This document shows, in pieces, positions 55,197 to 64,000 of a stretch of DNA of 64,000 bases. The position numbers were made by a program, and so were the translations under genes. The DNA comes from Rhodococcus koreensis (GTDB lineage: Bacteria; Actinomycetota; Actinomycetes; Mycobacteriales; Mycobacteriaceae), in assembly GCF_900105905.1 (NCBI RefSeq), contig NZ_FNSV01000002.1:186001-250000 (forward strand). The letters are read 5' to 3'. The first letter of the stretch is position 1. Each line of letters starts with the position of its first letter. The notes beneath the pieces are model-generated. The model did not search any database and was not told the origin of the DNA. It saw nothing but the letters and a program-made list of their open reading frames with translations.

Positions 55197-55336
55197 CCGC
55201 GGTGGTCAGAGGTTCCGGGGATTGTGGCGCCGTATAGTCGAAGTGTCGGAGATACTTCGTACGCGGGCAATCGGGTCGCGTCGTCGTCGACTGGACAGTA
55301 CCTGGCCGGTTCCCGGCCAAGGCGGGAGCGTCACAT

Positions 55337-55510
55337 ATGACGCACAGCAACCTTCGCACCATCGCGAACCATCTCGGCATCGGCATCGGCATCGGCATCG
55401 GCGTCGGCACGGCTCGGGCCGCCTCGCGTCGCGGGCCGCGGCGGCCGCACCTCGCCTCCCCGCCGCGCGACCGTATCGCGCACGAATCCGGCACAGGAGA
55501 AATCCGTTGA
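55337..55510 (+). CDS. Small Gly-Ile-repeat protein
   Basis: 57 aa from ATG 55337; GGGAG lies 10 nt upstream. After MTHSNLRTIANHL comes (GI)4-GVGT, from a GGCATC hexanucleotide repeat, then an Arg-rich tail. Its TGA overlaps the TTG start of the next gene (TTGA), which suggests translational coupling. The repeat may be slippage-prone. No family recognised. Confidence 0.55.
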   Translation: MTHSNLRTIANHLGIGIGIGIGVGTARAASRRGPRRPHLASPPRDRIAHESGTGEIR

Positions 55511-56403
55511 CTGCGGGAGAGGGAACACGGCCGGAGCCGCGACAGCACGTTCTCGACCCCGTCAGGGGCGATGACAGGGCAGCCGCGGACGAAGCCGACG
55601 CCAAAATAACAGCGGCGCAGAGCGATCGGCGGCGCGAACACGATGCGGCCGAGCAGGAGGCGACGCGAGGAGCGGAGAAGGGCCGTCTCGCCGCTGAGGA
55701 ACGCGCGCGTGCGCGCGTGCACGACGCCGAAAAGAAACGCCGTGTCGAGGACCTGCGCACGGCCGGGGACGTCGTCGACGCTCGAGACGACGACGCGCGC
55801 GCCCAGCAGAGGGCCCGAATGCTCGACGATGCCGCCGATACGGTGCGGTCAGAGGTCGAGAACGACCGTGGACGTCGCGCGGTGAACCTGTCCTCGCTCC
55901 GAACGGTACTGCGGGTGCAGTACGCCGTGGTCCGGCTGCCGCTCGCGGTGATCGACCGGCGAGTGGTGCAGTGGTGGGGCGCGCAGGCTCCGGTGCGGCG
56001 CGCCTACGAACGGGCGCTCGGCGGACTCGACGGCGTCGTCGGCGCGCTCCTCGGTGACCATGACCTGATCGATCGCGGTCATCGGATTCGCCGGCACGCC
56101 GACATGCTGACTCGTGCGGCGGTGCTCGGCGACAGGGCCAAACGCATCCGGGCCGATGCCGCAGAGCAGCTCCCCGACCGGCTAGACGAGGCCGCCCGAC
56201 ACACGGGGGCGGTCCGGCACGCGACCGACGCGGCGGTGACGGAGGCCGAGAACACCGCGGTCGAGGAGACGATGCGGGCCGGTGACCGCGCCGGCGCGCA
56301 GCTGGCGCGGCGCAAGGACCGGGCCGATCGCACCGCGGACGCCCGAATCCGGGCCGCGACCGCGGACCTGGACGCGATCCATCGCGAGAGCGACCGGACA
56401 TAG
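55507..56403 (+). CDS. Hypothetical coiled-coil protein
   Basis: 298 aa from TTG 55507 with GGAG 8 nt upstream. Residues ~20-110 and 190-298 are Ala/Arg/Asp/Glu-rich helices expected to form coiled coils. A central less charged part (LRVQYAVVRLPLAVIDRRVV then QWWGAQAPVRRAYERALGGL) may associate with membrane. I know similar unannotated proteins in Rhodococcus and Nocardia but no function. Confidence 0.7.
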   Translation: MTAGEGTRPEPRQHVLDPVRGDDRAAADEADAKITAAQSDRRREHDAAEQEATRGAEKGRLAAEERARARVHDAEKKRRVEDLRTAGDVVDARDDDARAQQRARMLDDAADTVRSEVENDRGRRAVNLSSLRTVLRVQYAVVRLPLAVIDRRVVQWWGAQAPVRRAYERALGGLDGVVGALLGDHDLIDRGHRIRRHADMLTRAAVLGDRAKRIRADAAEQLPDRLDEAARHTGAVRHATDAAVTEAENTAVEETMRAGDRAGAQLARRKDRADRTADARIRAATADLDAIHRESDRT

Positions 56404-56668
56404 GTCCGCCGCGTCCGAGTCATCGAGTCCAGGTTCGCTATCGCGGACGGGAGGACCTGGGTGCGCGATGGAAGGGTCCAACGGCGAGACTCGCACCCCT
56501 ATCGGAGGCATTTCGTGCACTGACTGTCCATGGTCGCATCGTCCCTGATCTGACATATCCGGCCGATTTCGCAGCCGGGACAGGAGCGGCCGCCCATGCC
56601 GCAGCAGGCAGCATCCCGCGATCGTCCCCGACACCAGATTTCAGCCGAACACGCGCAGCGGCCGAGGG

Positions 56669-57000
56669 GTGAAACCGAAAGATCGGTGTGCCGGCTCTAT
56701 CGACGGTGTCTGGTCGCCCCGCACCCGCAACCTCAGCGAGGTACTTCCGGACTTACTGGCAGTGTTGACGGTTCGGCTCGGCCCCAACGGTCGGGCCGTC
56801 TACGACCCCGCGGGGCCGGGCCGCGGTGCCCGGGCGGTCGGTCGCCGCGGGGTACCCGGGTCCGGCTCGATGCCTGCCCCTTCGAGCTGTTCAACACGAT
56901 GCATGTCCTCGGTGCCGACGGCAGCAGGATCGTCCTGCAGGTGACACCACCGGGCGTCGCTGTCGGCTCCGAGCAAGTCGGGTCTGACGGCGCCCGGGAG
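56669..57000 (+). pseudogene. DUF5994-type gene, decayed copy
   Basis: SIDGVWSPRTRNLSEVLPDL in one frame and FNTMHVLGADGSRIVLQVTP in another match GVDGAWWPRTTNLTTELHDL and IMYVFGTDGRRWELLVVAPQ of the intact gene at 57311. Frameshifts and loss of the N-terminus make it non-functional. Confidence 0.7.
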
Positions 57001-57310
57001 TGCACCGGACAGCTCGGCGAAATCCGTCGACCGATGGGTGCGTGGGTGGCGCGCTCGGTCGTGCGGGAGCACGGTCGCGATTCGTCCGTAGGCGCCACCG
57101 GGTGGGGTACCCCCTGCGCGTAGCATGAGGTTGTCGGAGGAATTTTCGCACACGACCGTCCACGATCGTGTCACCGCCGGTAATGACGGTGGCCGCACGC
57201 GGTCACGGCGGGAGCGTCCTCATGACGCTACAACACGACCGAACCCTCCCCGAGCTACCGATGCACGTGATGATGCGGCAGCCGTCTGAGCGGCGGCAGG
57301 AGCGTTGACG

Positions 57311-57766
57311 ATGAAACACGAGACGAACCCCATCTACTCCGGGCGCGGCCTGGGCCTGTTCCGCCCGACCTCCGACGGCGCGCAACCCTTCGACGAGCCC
57401 ACCCGGACCCCGCGACTGCTGCTCCGCGCGCGCGACGACCATTCGGCCGGCGTGGACGGGGCGTGGTGGCCACGAACCACCAACCTGACCACCGAACTTC
57501 ACGACCTGATCAGTGTGCTCGCCGATCGGGTGGGCACCACCGAGCAAGTCAGCTTCGACTGGAACTCGATGAGCGTCTCGCAACGGGGCATCGACCGTCC
57601 CGACGGGGTGCGCGTGTCCGGGCCCCTGCCGGACCAGCCACCGGACATCATGTACGTCTTCGGTACCGACGGTCGGCGGTGGGAGCTGCTGGTCGTCGCA
57701 CCCCAGACGGACGCCGACGGCGCCTTCGACACGATGCAGAAGGCGGTGGGCGTCGACCCGCGGTAG
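57311..57766 (+). CDS. DUF5994-family protein
   Basis: 151 aa from ATG 57311, AGGAG 8 nt upstream. Landmarks: TPRLLLRARDDHSAGVDGAW, WPRTTNLTTELHDLI and DIMYVFGTDGRRWELLVV. Actinobacterial family of unknown function. A decayed twin lies just upstream, a local tandem duplication. Confidence 0.8.
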   Translation: MKHETNPIYSGRGLGLFRPTSDGAQPFDEPTRTPRLLLRARDDHSAGVDGAWWPRTTNLTTELHDLISVLADRVGTTEQVSFDWNSMSVSQRGIDRPDGVRVSGPLPDQPPDIMYVFGTDGRRWELLVVAPQTDADGAFDTMQKAVGVDPR

Positions 57767-57838
57767 CCCCAACCGTAGGATGTGGGAAATGCCTAGCAGG
57801 ATTGCGCGGCGAATTTCGATACCCAGATTGGTATTCCG

Positions 57839-58907
57839 TTGAGGACAGCGGTTCCGGTCAGCGCGTCAGCCCTGTTCGGGTCGGTCAGAATGTTCGAATT
57901 TGTACCGGGTCGGTGCTCTGCCACGCCAAGTTGGGTGCCGAGCAGGTTATGTCCCCAACCATGCCGAAGGCTTACAACACCCACCCTGATGTTGATTCTG
58001 CTGAACAAGCTCCCCGACATGAGATCACGACTACCCATGCTTGAGAAGGCCCTCGCGGATTACCACGCGGGCCGCTACTACAGCACCGTGCTCGTCCTTC
58101 TCGCCGCCATGGACGGATTCGTCAACGACACCGACAAGCAGAACGGCCGCAAGAACCTCAACAGCCGTGACGCCGCCGACATGGTGCCGTGGGACAGCGT
58201 CGCCAGCCACCACCTGGGACTGAGCCATGCCCACAACACATTCAACACCGGCACCTACAAGACGGTCACCAGCGAGACCACCGAGCTCCTTCGCAACGGC
58301 ATCCTGCACGGGATGATCGTCAACTTCGACAACGACATCGTCGCAACCAAAGCATGGAATCGGCTCTTCGCCGTTGTCGACTGGGCCAAGGCCCGGCAGA
58401 AACAGGCCAACCCGCCCAAGCCGAAACTCACACCGACCTCGTCCGACATCACTCGCCAGGCCCTCGAGCACAGCGACCGTCGCCGGCGCTTGGATGCGTG
58501 GCAGCAGCACGAGCACACAATCAGCTCGAACGTCGACGAGCACACCGACATCGACCGTGCCTGTCTCGACTTTCTGCAACGTTGGCAAGATCGGCAGTAG
58601 GGCCTGGTCGGCAAGCACTTCTACGTCAGCGGGAAACCGATTCCGTCGTCCAACAAGCAGGCGCATTGGCCAAGAACCTCTACGGCACCTCGCACTGACG
58701 TCCTGGTCTCTCGAACGCATTCGCCACAAAGCAGCCTCACTCGTCGAAGTGCACGCGACCCTGACAGTGAACGACAAGCCGCACACCGCCCTGATGCGAT
58801 GGCTGTACTCGGACTGCAAGGGCGGCACCCTGTTCGACTGGCAGGACGGGGGAGTCTGGCAACTCTCGCCCTACGGGCCGGCCGTCTTCCTCACCGCGTC
58901 GCCGTAG
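57839..58907 (+). pseudogene. Unknown gene, broken by a stop and frameshifts
   Basis: A good frame runs from ATG 58019 (MRSRLPMLEKALADYHAGRY) to TAG 58598-58600. The sequence after the stop stays protein-like in the same frame (GLVGKHFYVSGKPIPSSNKQ), then moves to the next frame (LAKNLYGTS) and the third (LERIRHKAASLVEVHATLTV, ending LSPYGPAVFLTASP at 58907). So one ~300-residue gene has a nonsense and two frameshift lesions. Family not recognised. Confidence 0.6.
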
Positions 58908-59500
58908 GACTGCGCGCGTACCAGCCGGCGGTGCCCGACGGGCGGCAAAGGCTTCCGTGCCGATCGGTGAGCTCCTTTCCGCGGTCTCGAACGCTCTGCC
59001 GCAGTGGGTTTCGGTATGCTCGTTGTCGTCGGTGGCAACGCTGACGGCACGCGTGGGAGTGAGTTGCTGGTTTGGTCACCGGATTGCTGCTCCCGCGGGA
59101 GTGTCAGGCTTTCGATGGATCTAGCTCTGGCGCACCGGTTTAGCTCCAGATCGGGGCACTTCGGCCGTCGAACGGGCGTTCGGCGACGTGATCGCGGACA
59201 TCGTCGCGGACCCCGGTCGACGTCCCAGTCCGCGCGCCGCAGCAGGCGTTGAATACCGTCCGGGCGGACTTCGCCCGTCCGCTCGGCGAGAGTCCACCCG
59301 TTCTTACGTTCCAGAGCCTTGGGCTAGACCGGCCACGTACTCCCGCGGCCGGCACGGGTGGCTGCTGGCAGCGTTCGGGGCGTGGCCACAAATCGTAAGG
59401 ATTTGGCCGCTTTTGGGATGCCGTCGCCGGCGGTTCCCGGCGACACTGAGAACGTCGATGTCCCAGCCCCGCTCAGGGCCGTACAGAAGGGTGGCCGGTT
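58908..59500. other. 593-bp region, no gene
   Basis: Unrecognised short frames. A hairpin GTCGCCGG-N6-CCGGCGAC lies at 59423-59444, close before the hydrolase gene. Confidence 0.4.
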
Positions 59501-60667
59501 ATGCAGGTCGTCTCACCAGAGTCTCTAGGTTTCGACCCGTCTCGTCTTCACCGTCTCCGCGAAGTTCTGGACGCTGACATCGCGGACGGGAAGTATGACG
59601 GCGCACTCGTCGCCGTCGGCCGCGGAGGCAGGTTGGCCGCTGTGGAGGAGGTCGGCTTCTCGGATCGTCAGGGTCAGAAGGCGATCCGGCAGACCGATCT
59701 TCTTCTCACGATGTCGATCTGCAAGCAGTTCCTCAACGTCGTTGCCTTGAGCTTCGTCGAGCGTGGGCTTGTGCAGCTCACTCAGCCCGTCGCTGAGGTG
59801 CTTCCGGACTTCGGGCAGCGTGGCAAGAGCCGGATCGCCCTGTGGCACCTGCTGACACACACCAGCGGTGTGTTCTCTGGGGTGGCCCCGCTGCCTCCGG
59901 AGGACCTGCTTGAGTACGAGAAGTGGGTGGAGTACGTCTGTGGGACGGCGCCGGAGTGCGAGCCTGGATCGCAGGTGATCTACTCCCTGTTGGGTGTGCA
60001 TGCGGTCCTTGCGTCGATGCTCGTCGCCGTCGATCCGGACAAGCGCACGCTGCGGCAGATCCTGCAGGACGAGTTGTTCGACCCGGTCGGCATGCATGAC
60101 ACGTCGTTGGGGCCCTCGGGTGACGGCCGGCCGATCGCGCCGGTCGTGCAGCGCTACGCCCGCCCGTCGGGCATCTTCGATGCTGCCGAGATCGAGGGTT
60201 TGGGTGGTCTCGTCACGGCCGAGGGTTCCGAGTTCCCTGGTGGTGGCGGTATCACGTCGATTCTTGACCTGTGGCGATTTGCGGAGATGTTGCGCGCCGG
60301 CGGTCTGGCCGGAGATCATCGGATCCTGTCGCCGGCGACGATCGAGCTGGCTACCCGGAACTGGACCGGCGACAAGGTGAACTCGTTGTTCAACTATGCC
60401 CTCGATGTGCGGGGGTGGCAGCCGTGGCCGGCGTCGGTCGGGCTCGGGTTCTTCGTCCGCGGCCAGGCCCTCACGCCTGGACCGCTGCCCAACCTCGCAA
60501 GTGCCCGGACCTTCGGTGGGTGGGGGGCGGGAAGCACGATCTTCTGGGTCGACCCCGAGCGGGACCTGACGTTCGCCATGCTGACGACGGGCATCCTGGA
60601 GGACACCGACCACATCGTGCGCTGCCAGAAGCTTTCCGATCTGGTGCTCGCCGCTGTCGTCGAGTGA
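59501..60667 (+). CDS. Serine hydrolase, class C beta-lactamase/penicillin-binding-like
   Basis: 388 aa. SxxK nucleophile site SICK near residue 72 in LLLTMSICKQFLNVVALSF, Tyr of the YxN-like motif in VIYSLLG near 165, and WHLLTHTSGV typical of the family. The third KTG/HxG element is replaced by FGGWGAGST. No signal peptide, so probably an intracellular esterase or peptidase. Followed 47 nt later by an AraC regulator on the same strand. Confidence 0.88.
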   Translation: MQVVSPESLGFDPSRLHRLREVLDADIADGKYDGALVAVGRGGRLAAVEEVGFSDRQGQKAIRQTDLLLTMSICKQFLNVVALSFVERGLVQLTQPVAEVLPDFGQRGKSRIALWHLLTHTSGVFSGVAPLPPEDLLEYEKWVEYVCGTAPECEPGSQVIYSLLGVHAVLASMLVAVDPDKRTLRQILQDELFDPVGMHDTSLGPSGDGRPIAPVVQRYARPSGIFDAAEIEGLGGLVTAEGSEFPGGGGITSILDLWRFAEMLRAGGLAGDHRILSPATIELATRNWTGDKVNSLFNYALDVRGWQPWPASVGLGFFVRGQALTPGPLPNLASARTFGGWGAGSTIFWVDPERDLTFAMLTTGILEDTDHIVRCQKLSDLVLAAVVE

Positions 60668-60713
60668 GCTCGACGAGAATAGAGAAGACAGCGCAACGGC
60701 GTAGGATTTCGAC

Positions 60714-61739
60714 ATGTGGGATCCGAGGGTACCGCGGGGCACCGCCGCCGTCCGTGACCTCATCGTCACCAGTGAACTCAGTGCCACAGAAGCCGTTCGT
60801 GGCACCCCGGTGGCTGCACCGGATGTTCTCGACGCTCGGGGAGAGATCCGGCAGCGTGACGAAGTCATGATCGTGGCGAATGTCCTCCGTTCGCGTCCGG
60901 AGTACTCGGACGTTGGCCTGGACGCGGGGGCCCGGTGTTGTGTCGCGGATTTCGGCCTCGTCGGTCTCTTGATCCGCTCCAGCCGAAACTTCTCCGACGG
61001 TCTCACGGAATCCATTCGCTTCCAGAATCTGTGTCACCCGCTTCCGCGGAGTCGGCAGGTGCGGCAGGGACACCAACTGATCATCGAGATGGATCCTGGC
61101 CTCCTGCCTGCAGAGATGCAGGAGGTCGTGGTCGACTACCAGCTTGCTGCGATCGCACAGGTGTGGGAGGAGCTGGGTGCGGGCCGTCCCGCTCGTGTGC
61201 TGGCGCTGAACCTGACCGGGCCGCCGCGGCCGCATGCCGCGCGCTACGGGGACCTGTTCGGGCGGCCGGCGAGGTTCGGTGCGCCCCGGAATCAGCTCGT
61301 CCTCGACGCGATGCCCTTCGACGAGCCGCTGGCGTCTGCGGCGGGAACTGCGATTCCACAGCTGGAGGAGGGATGTCAACGGCTTTTGATGCGCCGGCAC
61401 GCGAGGGTGGGGGTCACGGGAGCCGTGCTCGACTGCCTGGAGCGGTATGACGGCCGGGCGGGACTCGAACTGGTGGCCGATGATCTGGCGTTGTCTGCCC
61501 GGTCACTGCGACGGGCATTGCTCGCGGAGGGGACGTCGTTTAGGAGCCTGGAAGGTCAGGTCGGCCTCTCCAGGGCGGTGCGACTTCTCGAGACGAACGA
61601 TCTCTCGATCGACCAGATCAGCAGCACACTCGGCTACAGCGCGACCCCTGCGTTCACGTATGCATTCAAGCGTTGGACGGGCACGACTCCGGCAGCTTTT
61701 CGACGACGGGCCGAGCGCCTCCTCGACGAAGGCTCGTGA
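60714..61739 (+). CDS. AraC-family transcriptional regulator
   Basis: 341 aa. N-terminal arabinose-binding-like domain of the OruR/ToxR kind (~20-210), C-terminal HTH_18 (~240-335): LELVADDLALSARSLRRALL, ISSTLGYSATPAFTYAFKRW, TPAAFRR. Likely regulates the hydrolase and/or the downstream dehydrogenases. Confidence 0.9.
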   Translation: MWDPRVPRGTAAVRDLIVTSELSATEAVRGTPVAAPDVLDARGEIRQRDEVMIVANVLRSRPEYSDVGLDAGARCCVADFGLVGLLIRSSRNFSDGLTESIRFQNLCHPLPRSRQVRQGHQLIIEMDPGLLPAEMQEVVVDYQLAAIAQVWEELGAGRPARVLALNLTGPPRPHAARYGDLFGRPARFGAPRNQLVLDAMPFDEPLASAAGTAIPQLEEGCQRLLMRRHARVGVTGAVLDCLERYDGRAGLELVADDLALSARSLRRALLAEGTSFRSLEGQVGLSRAVRLLETNDLSIDQISSTLGYSATPAFTYAFKRWTGTTPAAFRRRAERLLDEGS

Positions 61740-61941
61740 TCTGAGAGTCCGCCAGGAGCTGCTCGGCGGACGCCCAGAGTTGAACAACACCAAAGATTTA
61801 CCGCGGCGGCGAGAGTGGTCGCCGTCGACTCCGAATTCGCTCTCCGGAGCGGAGCGGACGGCCAGGCACGGAGAAACGTGAGACCTGCTGCACATACCGC
61901 AACCACGTACTGACAATGGCTCGACCAGAAGGAGACTTTTC

Positions 61942-62760
61942 ATGCCCACATTCAGCGGCAAGACCGCCATCGTGACCGGAGCAGCCGGCGGGATCGGCGG
62001 TGGGGTCGCGCTGCGTCTCGCCGAAGGCGGAGCCGACCTCGCCCTTTTCGACATCAACGAGGCCGACATCGAGCCGATCGCCGGGAAGTGTCGCGCCGCC
62101 GGCGTGAACGTCACCACCGCGATGGTCGACCAGACCGACCCCGGCTCGATTCAGCAGGGCATCGACCGGGCGGTCGAGCAGCACGGCGGCGTGGACATCC
62201 TGTCCGCCAACGCCGGGTATTGCGCCCTGTCGACTCTGCTGCAGCAGCCGCTCGACGAGTGGAACAAGCACCTCGCGATCAATCTCACCGGAACCATGCT
62301 GCTGGCCCAGGGCGTCGCCCGGAACATGGTCGAGCGCAAGAGCGGTGGAGTGATCGTGATCGTCTCCTCCGGGGCTGCCGTCCAGCACGTCGATCAGGCA
62401 TCCGCATACTCCGTGAGCAAGGCCGGAGTCAAGATGCTGACCGAATGTCTGGCCTCCGAGCTCGGGCCGCATCGCATCCGCGTGAACGGCATCATGCCGG
62501 GCCTGATCGAGACCGGCATGGTCTCCCCGATCTTCGACCTGAGCCCCACGTCCAAGTCGCATCTGACCTCGCGGACCCCGGTCGGGCACTTCGGGACACC
62601 GGACGACGTCGGCGCGCTGGTCGCCTTCCTCGCGTCGCCGGATGCCCGATACATCAACGGTCACTCGGTCATGATCGACGGCGGCGCGCTGCTCCACGAT
62701 TTTCAGTGGTTCCACCAGGACTACACCGAATCGCACACCGAGAACTGGACGCTGATCTGA
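61942..62760 (+). CDS. Short-chain dehydrogenase/reductase
   Basis: 272 aa; AGAAGGAGA 8 nt before ATG. Rossmann TGAAGGIGGG (12-21), NAG at ~88, catalytic Ser in VSSGAAV, and YSVSK (Tyr/Lys). IMPGLIETGM and the C-terminal VMIDGGALL fit NAD(H)-dependent classical SDRs. The last ~20 residues are Trp/His-rich and beyond the usual end. Substrate unknown. Confidence 0.92.
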   Translation: MPTFSGKTAIVTGAAGGIGGGVALRLAEGGADLALFDINEADIEPIAGKCRAAGVNVTTAMVDQTDPGSIQQGIDRAVEQHGGVDILSANAGYCALSTLLQQPLDEWNKHLAINLTGTMLLAQGVARNMVERKSGGVIVIVSSGAAVQHVDQASAYSVSKAGVKMLTECLASELGPHRIRVNGIMPGLIETGMVSPIFDLSPTSKSHLTSRTPVGHFGTPDDVGALVAFLASPDARYINGHSVMIDGGALLHDFQWFHQDYTESHTENWTLI

Positions 62761-62983
62761 GAAGTCGACGCGTGGCCTGACGCGGGCACGGATACGCGCA
62801 GGCCGCATCGCAAAAGGAGCACGCGCTGCCACGCGGGGTACGCCCGCTTCGCCGGCACCTTGGTGAACGAGCGGTCAGGAACAGTTGCGGCGCAGGGTTT
62901 TCGCGACACCGCGTAATACAGACCCGTGTGCGTGATGCACGTATGGCAGATCTGCCGATTCGAAAGCCGAAGGAGCTGTGAGC

Positions 62984-63769
62984 ATGGGACGGATGCAGGA
63001 TATGGTGGCGATCGTCACCGGCGCGGCCAGCGGAATCGGTGCTGCCGCCGCGCAGCGCCTCGTCGAGGAGGGTGCGTCTGTCCTTCTGGTCGACCGGAGC
63101 GAAGAGAACCTCGAGCGCGTCGCTGCAGGTCTCGACGGGAACGTCGACATCGCGGCCGCCGACATCTCCGACCGCGGTCAGGTCGACGACTACACCAGGC
63201 GGGCCGTCGAGAGGTTCGGCGGGCTCGACGCGGTGCTCCTCAACGCCGGGATCTTCGGTGATATGGCGCCGGTGGACGCCTACGACGAGAAGCGTTTCGA
63301 CGAGGTCATCTCGGTCAACGTGAAGGGGACGTGGCATGGTCTGCGTGCGGCGGTACCGCATCTTCGCAACCGTGGTGGCGGCAGCATCGTCGTGACGTCG
63401 TCGACCCAGGGCCTCTCGGCCTACTTCCACTCGTCGCCGTACACGGCGAGCAAGCATGCCGTCGTCGGCATTGCGAAGAACGCGGCGATGGATCTGGCGC
63501 GGGACAACATCAGAGTCAACACCGTCCACCCCGGCATCATCGATACCCGGATGATGGGCGAGCTCCACGAGACTGCGAGCCCGCAGGACCCGGATGCGGC
63601 CATGACGGCGTTCGCCACGTCGATCCCGATGGGTCGGTACGGGCGACCGGCCGAGATCGCCGATCTGATGCTCTTTCTGGCGAGCAACGACTCGTCCTAC
63701 TGCACCGGTGGAACGTTCGTCGCCGACGGCGGCCTCACCGCGTTCCACGGCGGACCGATCCCGGACTGA
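62984..63769 (+). CDS. Short-chain dehydrogenase/reductase
   Basis: 261 aa from ATG 62984, AAGGAG 8 nt upstream. TGAASGIG, NAGIF, Ser in VTSSTQG, and YTASK. DVD-type acidic residue after strand 2 (LLVDRSEE) favours NAD. HPGIIDTRMM and VADGGLTA close the fold. Separated by 223 bp from the preceding SDR, so may be a separate transcript. Confidence 0.92.
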   Translation: MGRMQDMVAIVTGAASGIGAAAAQRLVEEGASVLLVDRSEENLERVAAGLDGNVDIAAADISDRGQVDDYTRRAVERFGGLDAVLLNAGIFGDMAPVDAYDEKRFDEVISVNVKGTWHGLRAAVPHLRNRGGGSIVVTSSTQGLSAYFHSSPYTASKHAVVGIAKNAAMDLARDNIRVNTVHPGIIDTRMMGELHETASPQDPDAAMTAFATSIPMGRYGRPAEIADLMLFLASNDSSYCTGGTFVADGGLTAFHGGPIPD

Positions 63770-64000
63770 GGACCGACCGGCAGCGCGGTCGCCGGCCGCG
63801 GTTCGAACGGCAACCAACCCAGTACCGGATCGGCACTCTGGCATGGTCGTGTCGCCGGCCGGCGGCCGGTGCTGACCGATCCGCACTCTCTTCCCAAGTC
63901 AGACAGGTCTAGCGGTCCGCCGCATCGTGCTGCGGATCGATACCACCGAGGCGAGCATCGCCAGCGTCCACGACCCGGCGATCGACGGCAACGACAACTA
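63770..64000. other. Window end, no supported gene
   Basis: Minus-strand frames here give short C-terminus-like peptides, but the best one has a stop at the last three bases. Nothing is claimed. Confidence 0.4.

Noticed and set aside
53732..55270. Long minus-strand open frame (512 codons)
   Set aside because: Antisense of the desaturase with its histidine boxes on the plus strand; Arg/Gly/Val-rich composition is typical of a shadow frame.
55373..55402. GGCATC repeats as a CRISPR or minisatellite
   Set aside because: Simple hexamer run inside a small ORF, without spacers.
59525..61015. Minus-strand open frame of 496 codons
   Set aside because: Antisense to the serine hydrolase and AraC genes, both with clear motifs.
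63795..63825. GGTTCGAA resembling a tRNA T-arm
   Set aside because: No acceptor, D or anticodon arms can be built around it.
63899..64000. Possible C-terminus of a membrane protein on the minus strand
   Set aside because: The frame has a stop codon (TAG) at the last three bases, so it cannot be a gene entering the window.

Overview
The window is high-GC actinobacterial DNA. The gene content (WhiB and DUF4193 proteins, Clp-N proteins, ANTAR and AcoR-type regulators, DesA3-like desaturases, MhpA/VOC/FAH catabolic genes, aldoxime dehydratase) points to Rhodococcus, probably the large-genome R. opacus/jostii/wratislaviensis group. This is inferred from family recognition; no database search was possible.

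Layout. (1) 1-9475, all on the minus strand: a catabolic block. Nitrilase, aldoxime dehydratase and an AraC/NitR-type regulator form one overlapping run. A second run has a linalool dehydratase/isomerase-like protein, a SCO1-like protein, a small membrane protein, an AcoR-type regulator and an aldehyde dehydrogenase cut by the window edge. A 17-bp inverted repeat (TGTTC-N7-GAACA) lies upstream of both the LinD-like gene and the aldehyde dehydrogenase. (2) 9.5-12.9 kb: gene debris (cation-efflux, PIN-toxin and Ig-like fragments) around a complete IS4-family element (10600-12101) with inverted ends and a 10-bp target duplication. (3) 12.9-21.3 kb: gas-vesicle genes, with three gvpA copies, two intact gvpF copies, one truncated gvpF, one fossil gvpF, and GvpY-like and GvpZ-like genes. 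A GGDEF protein is inserted on the minus strand. (4) 21.7-22.3 kb: decayed HTH and IS3 fragments.

(5) 22.4-35.6 kb, minus strand: a two-gene biosynthetic unit. It has a trimodular NRPS (C-A-T-C-A-T-C-A-T-TE, about 3,450 aa) and, overlapping it upstream, a PabA-PabB-methyltransferase triple-domain fusion. This is the strongest candidate for an undescribed pathway. (6) 36.7-39.9 kb: Clp-N protein, hypothetical protein, PAS-ANTAR regulator and a decayed PAS copy. (7) 40.0-49.1 kb: a DesA3-like desaturase, then a five-gene aromatic-catabolism operon in which every junction is a 4-nt overlap. It is divergent from a TetR gene that is partly duplicated around an inserted membrane-protein gene. (8) 49.1-53.0 kb: recombinase fragments, WhiB, Hsp20, cupin and DUF4193 genes. 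(9) 53.7-59 kb: a second desaturase sharing an operator array with the first, a small Gly-Ile repeat ORF coupled to a coiled-coil protein, a DUF5994 gene with a decayed twin, and another decayed gene. (10) 59.5-63.8 kb, plus strand: class C beta-lactamase-like hydrolase, AraC regulator and two short-chain dehydrogenases.

Coordinates of starts were chosen from overlaps, ribosome-binding sites and family N-termini. Several starts are GTG or TTG and are stated as such.
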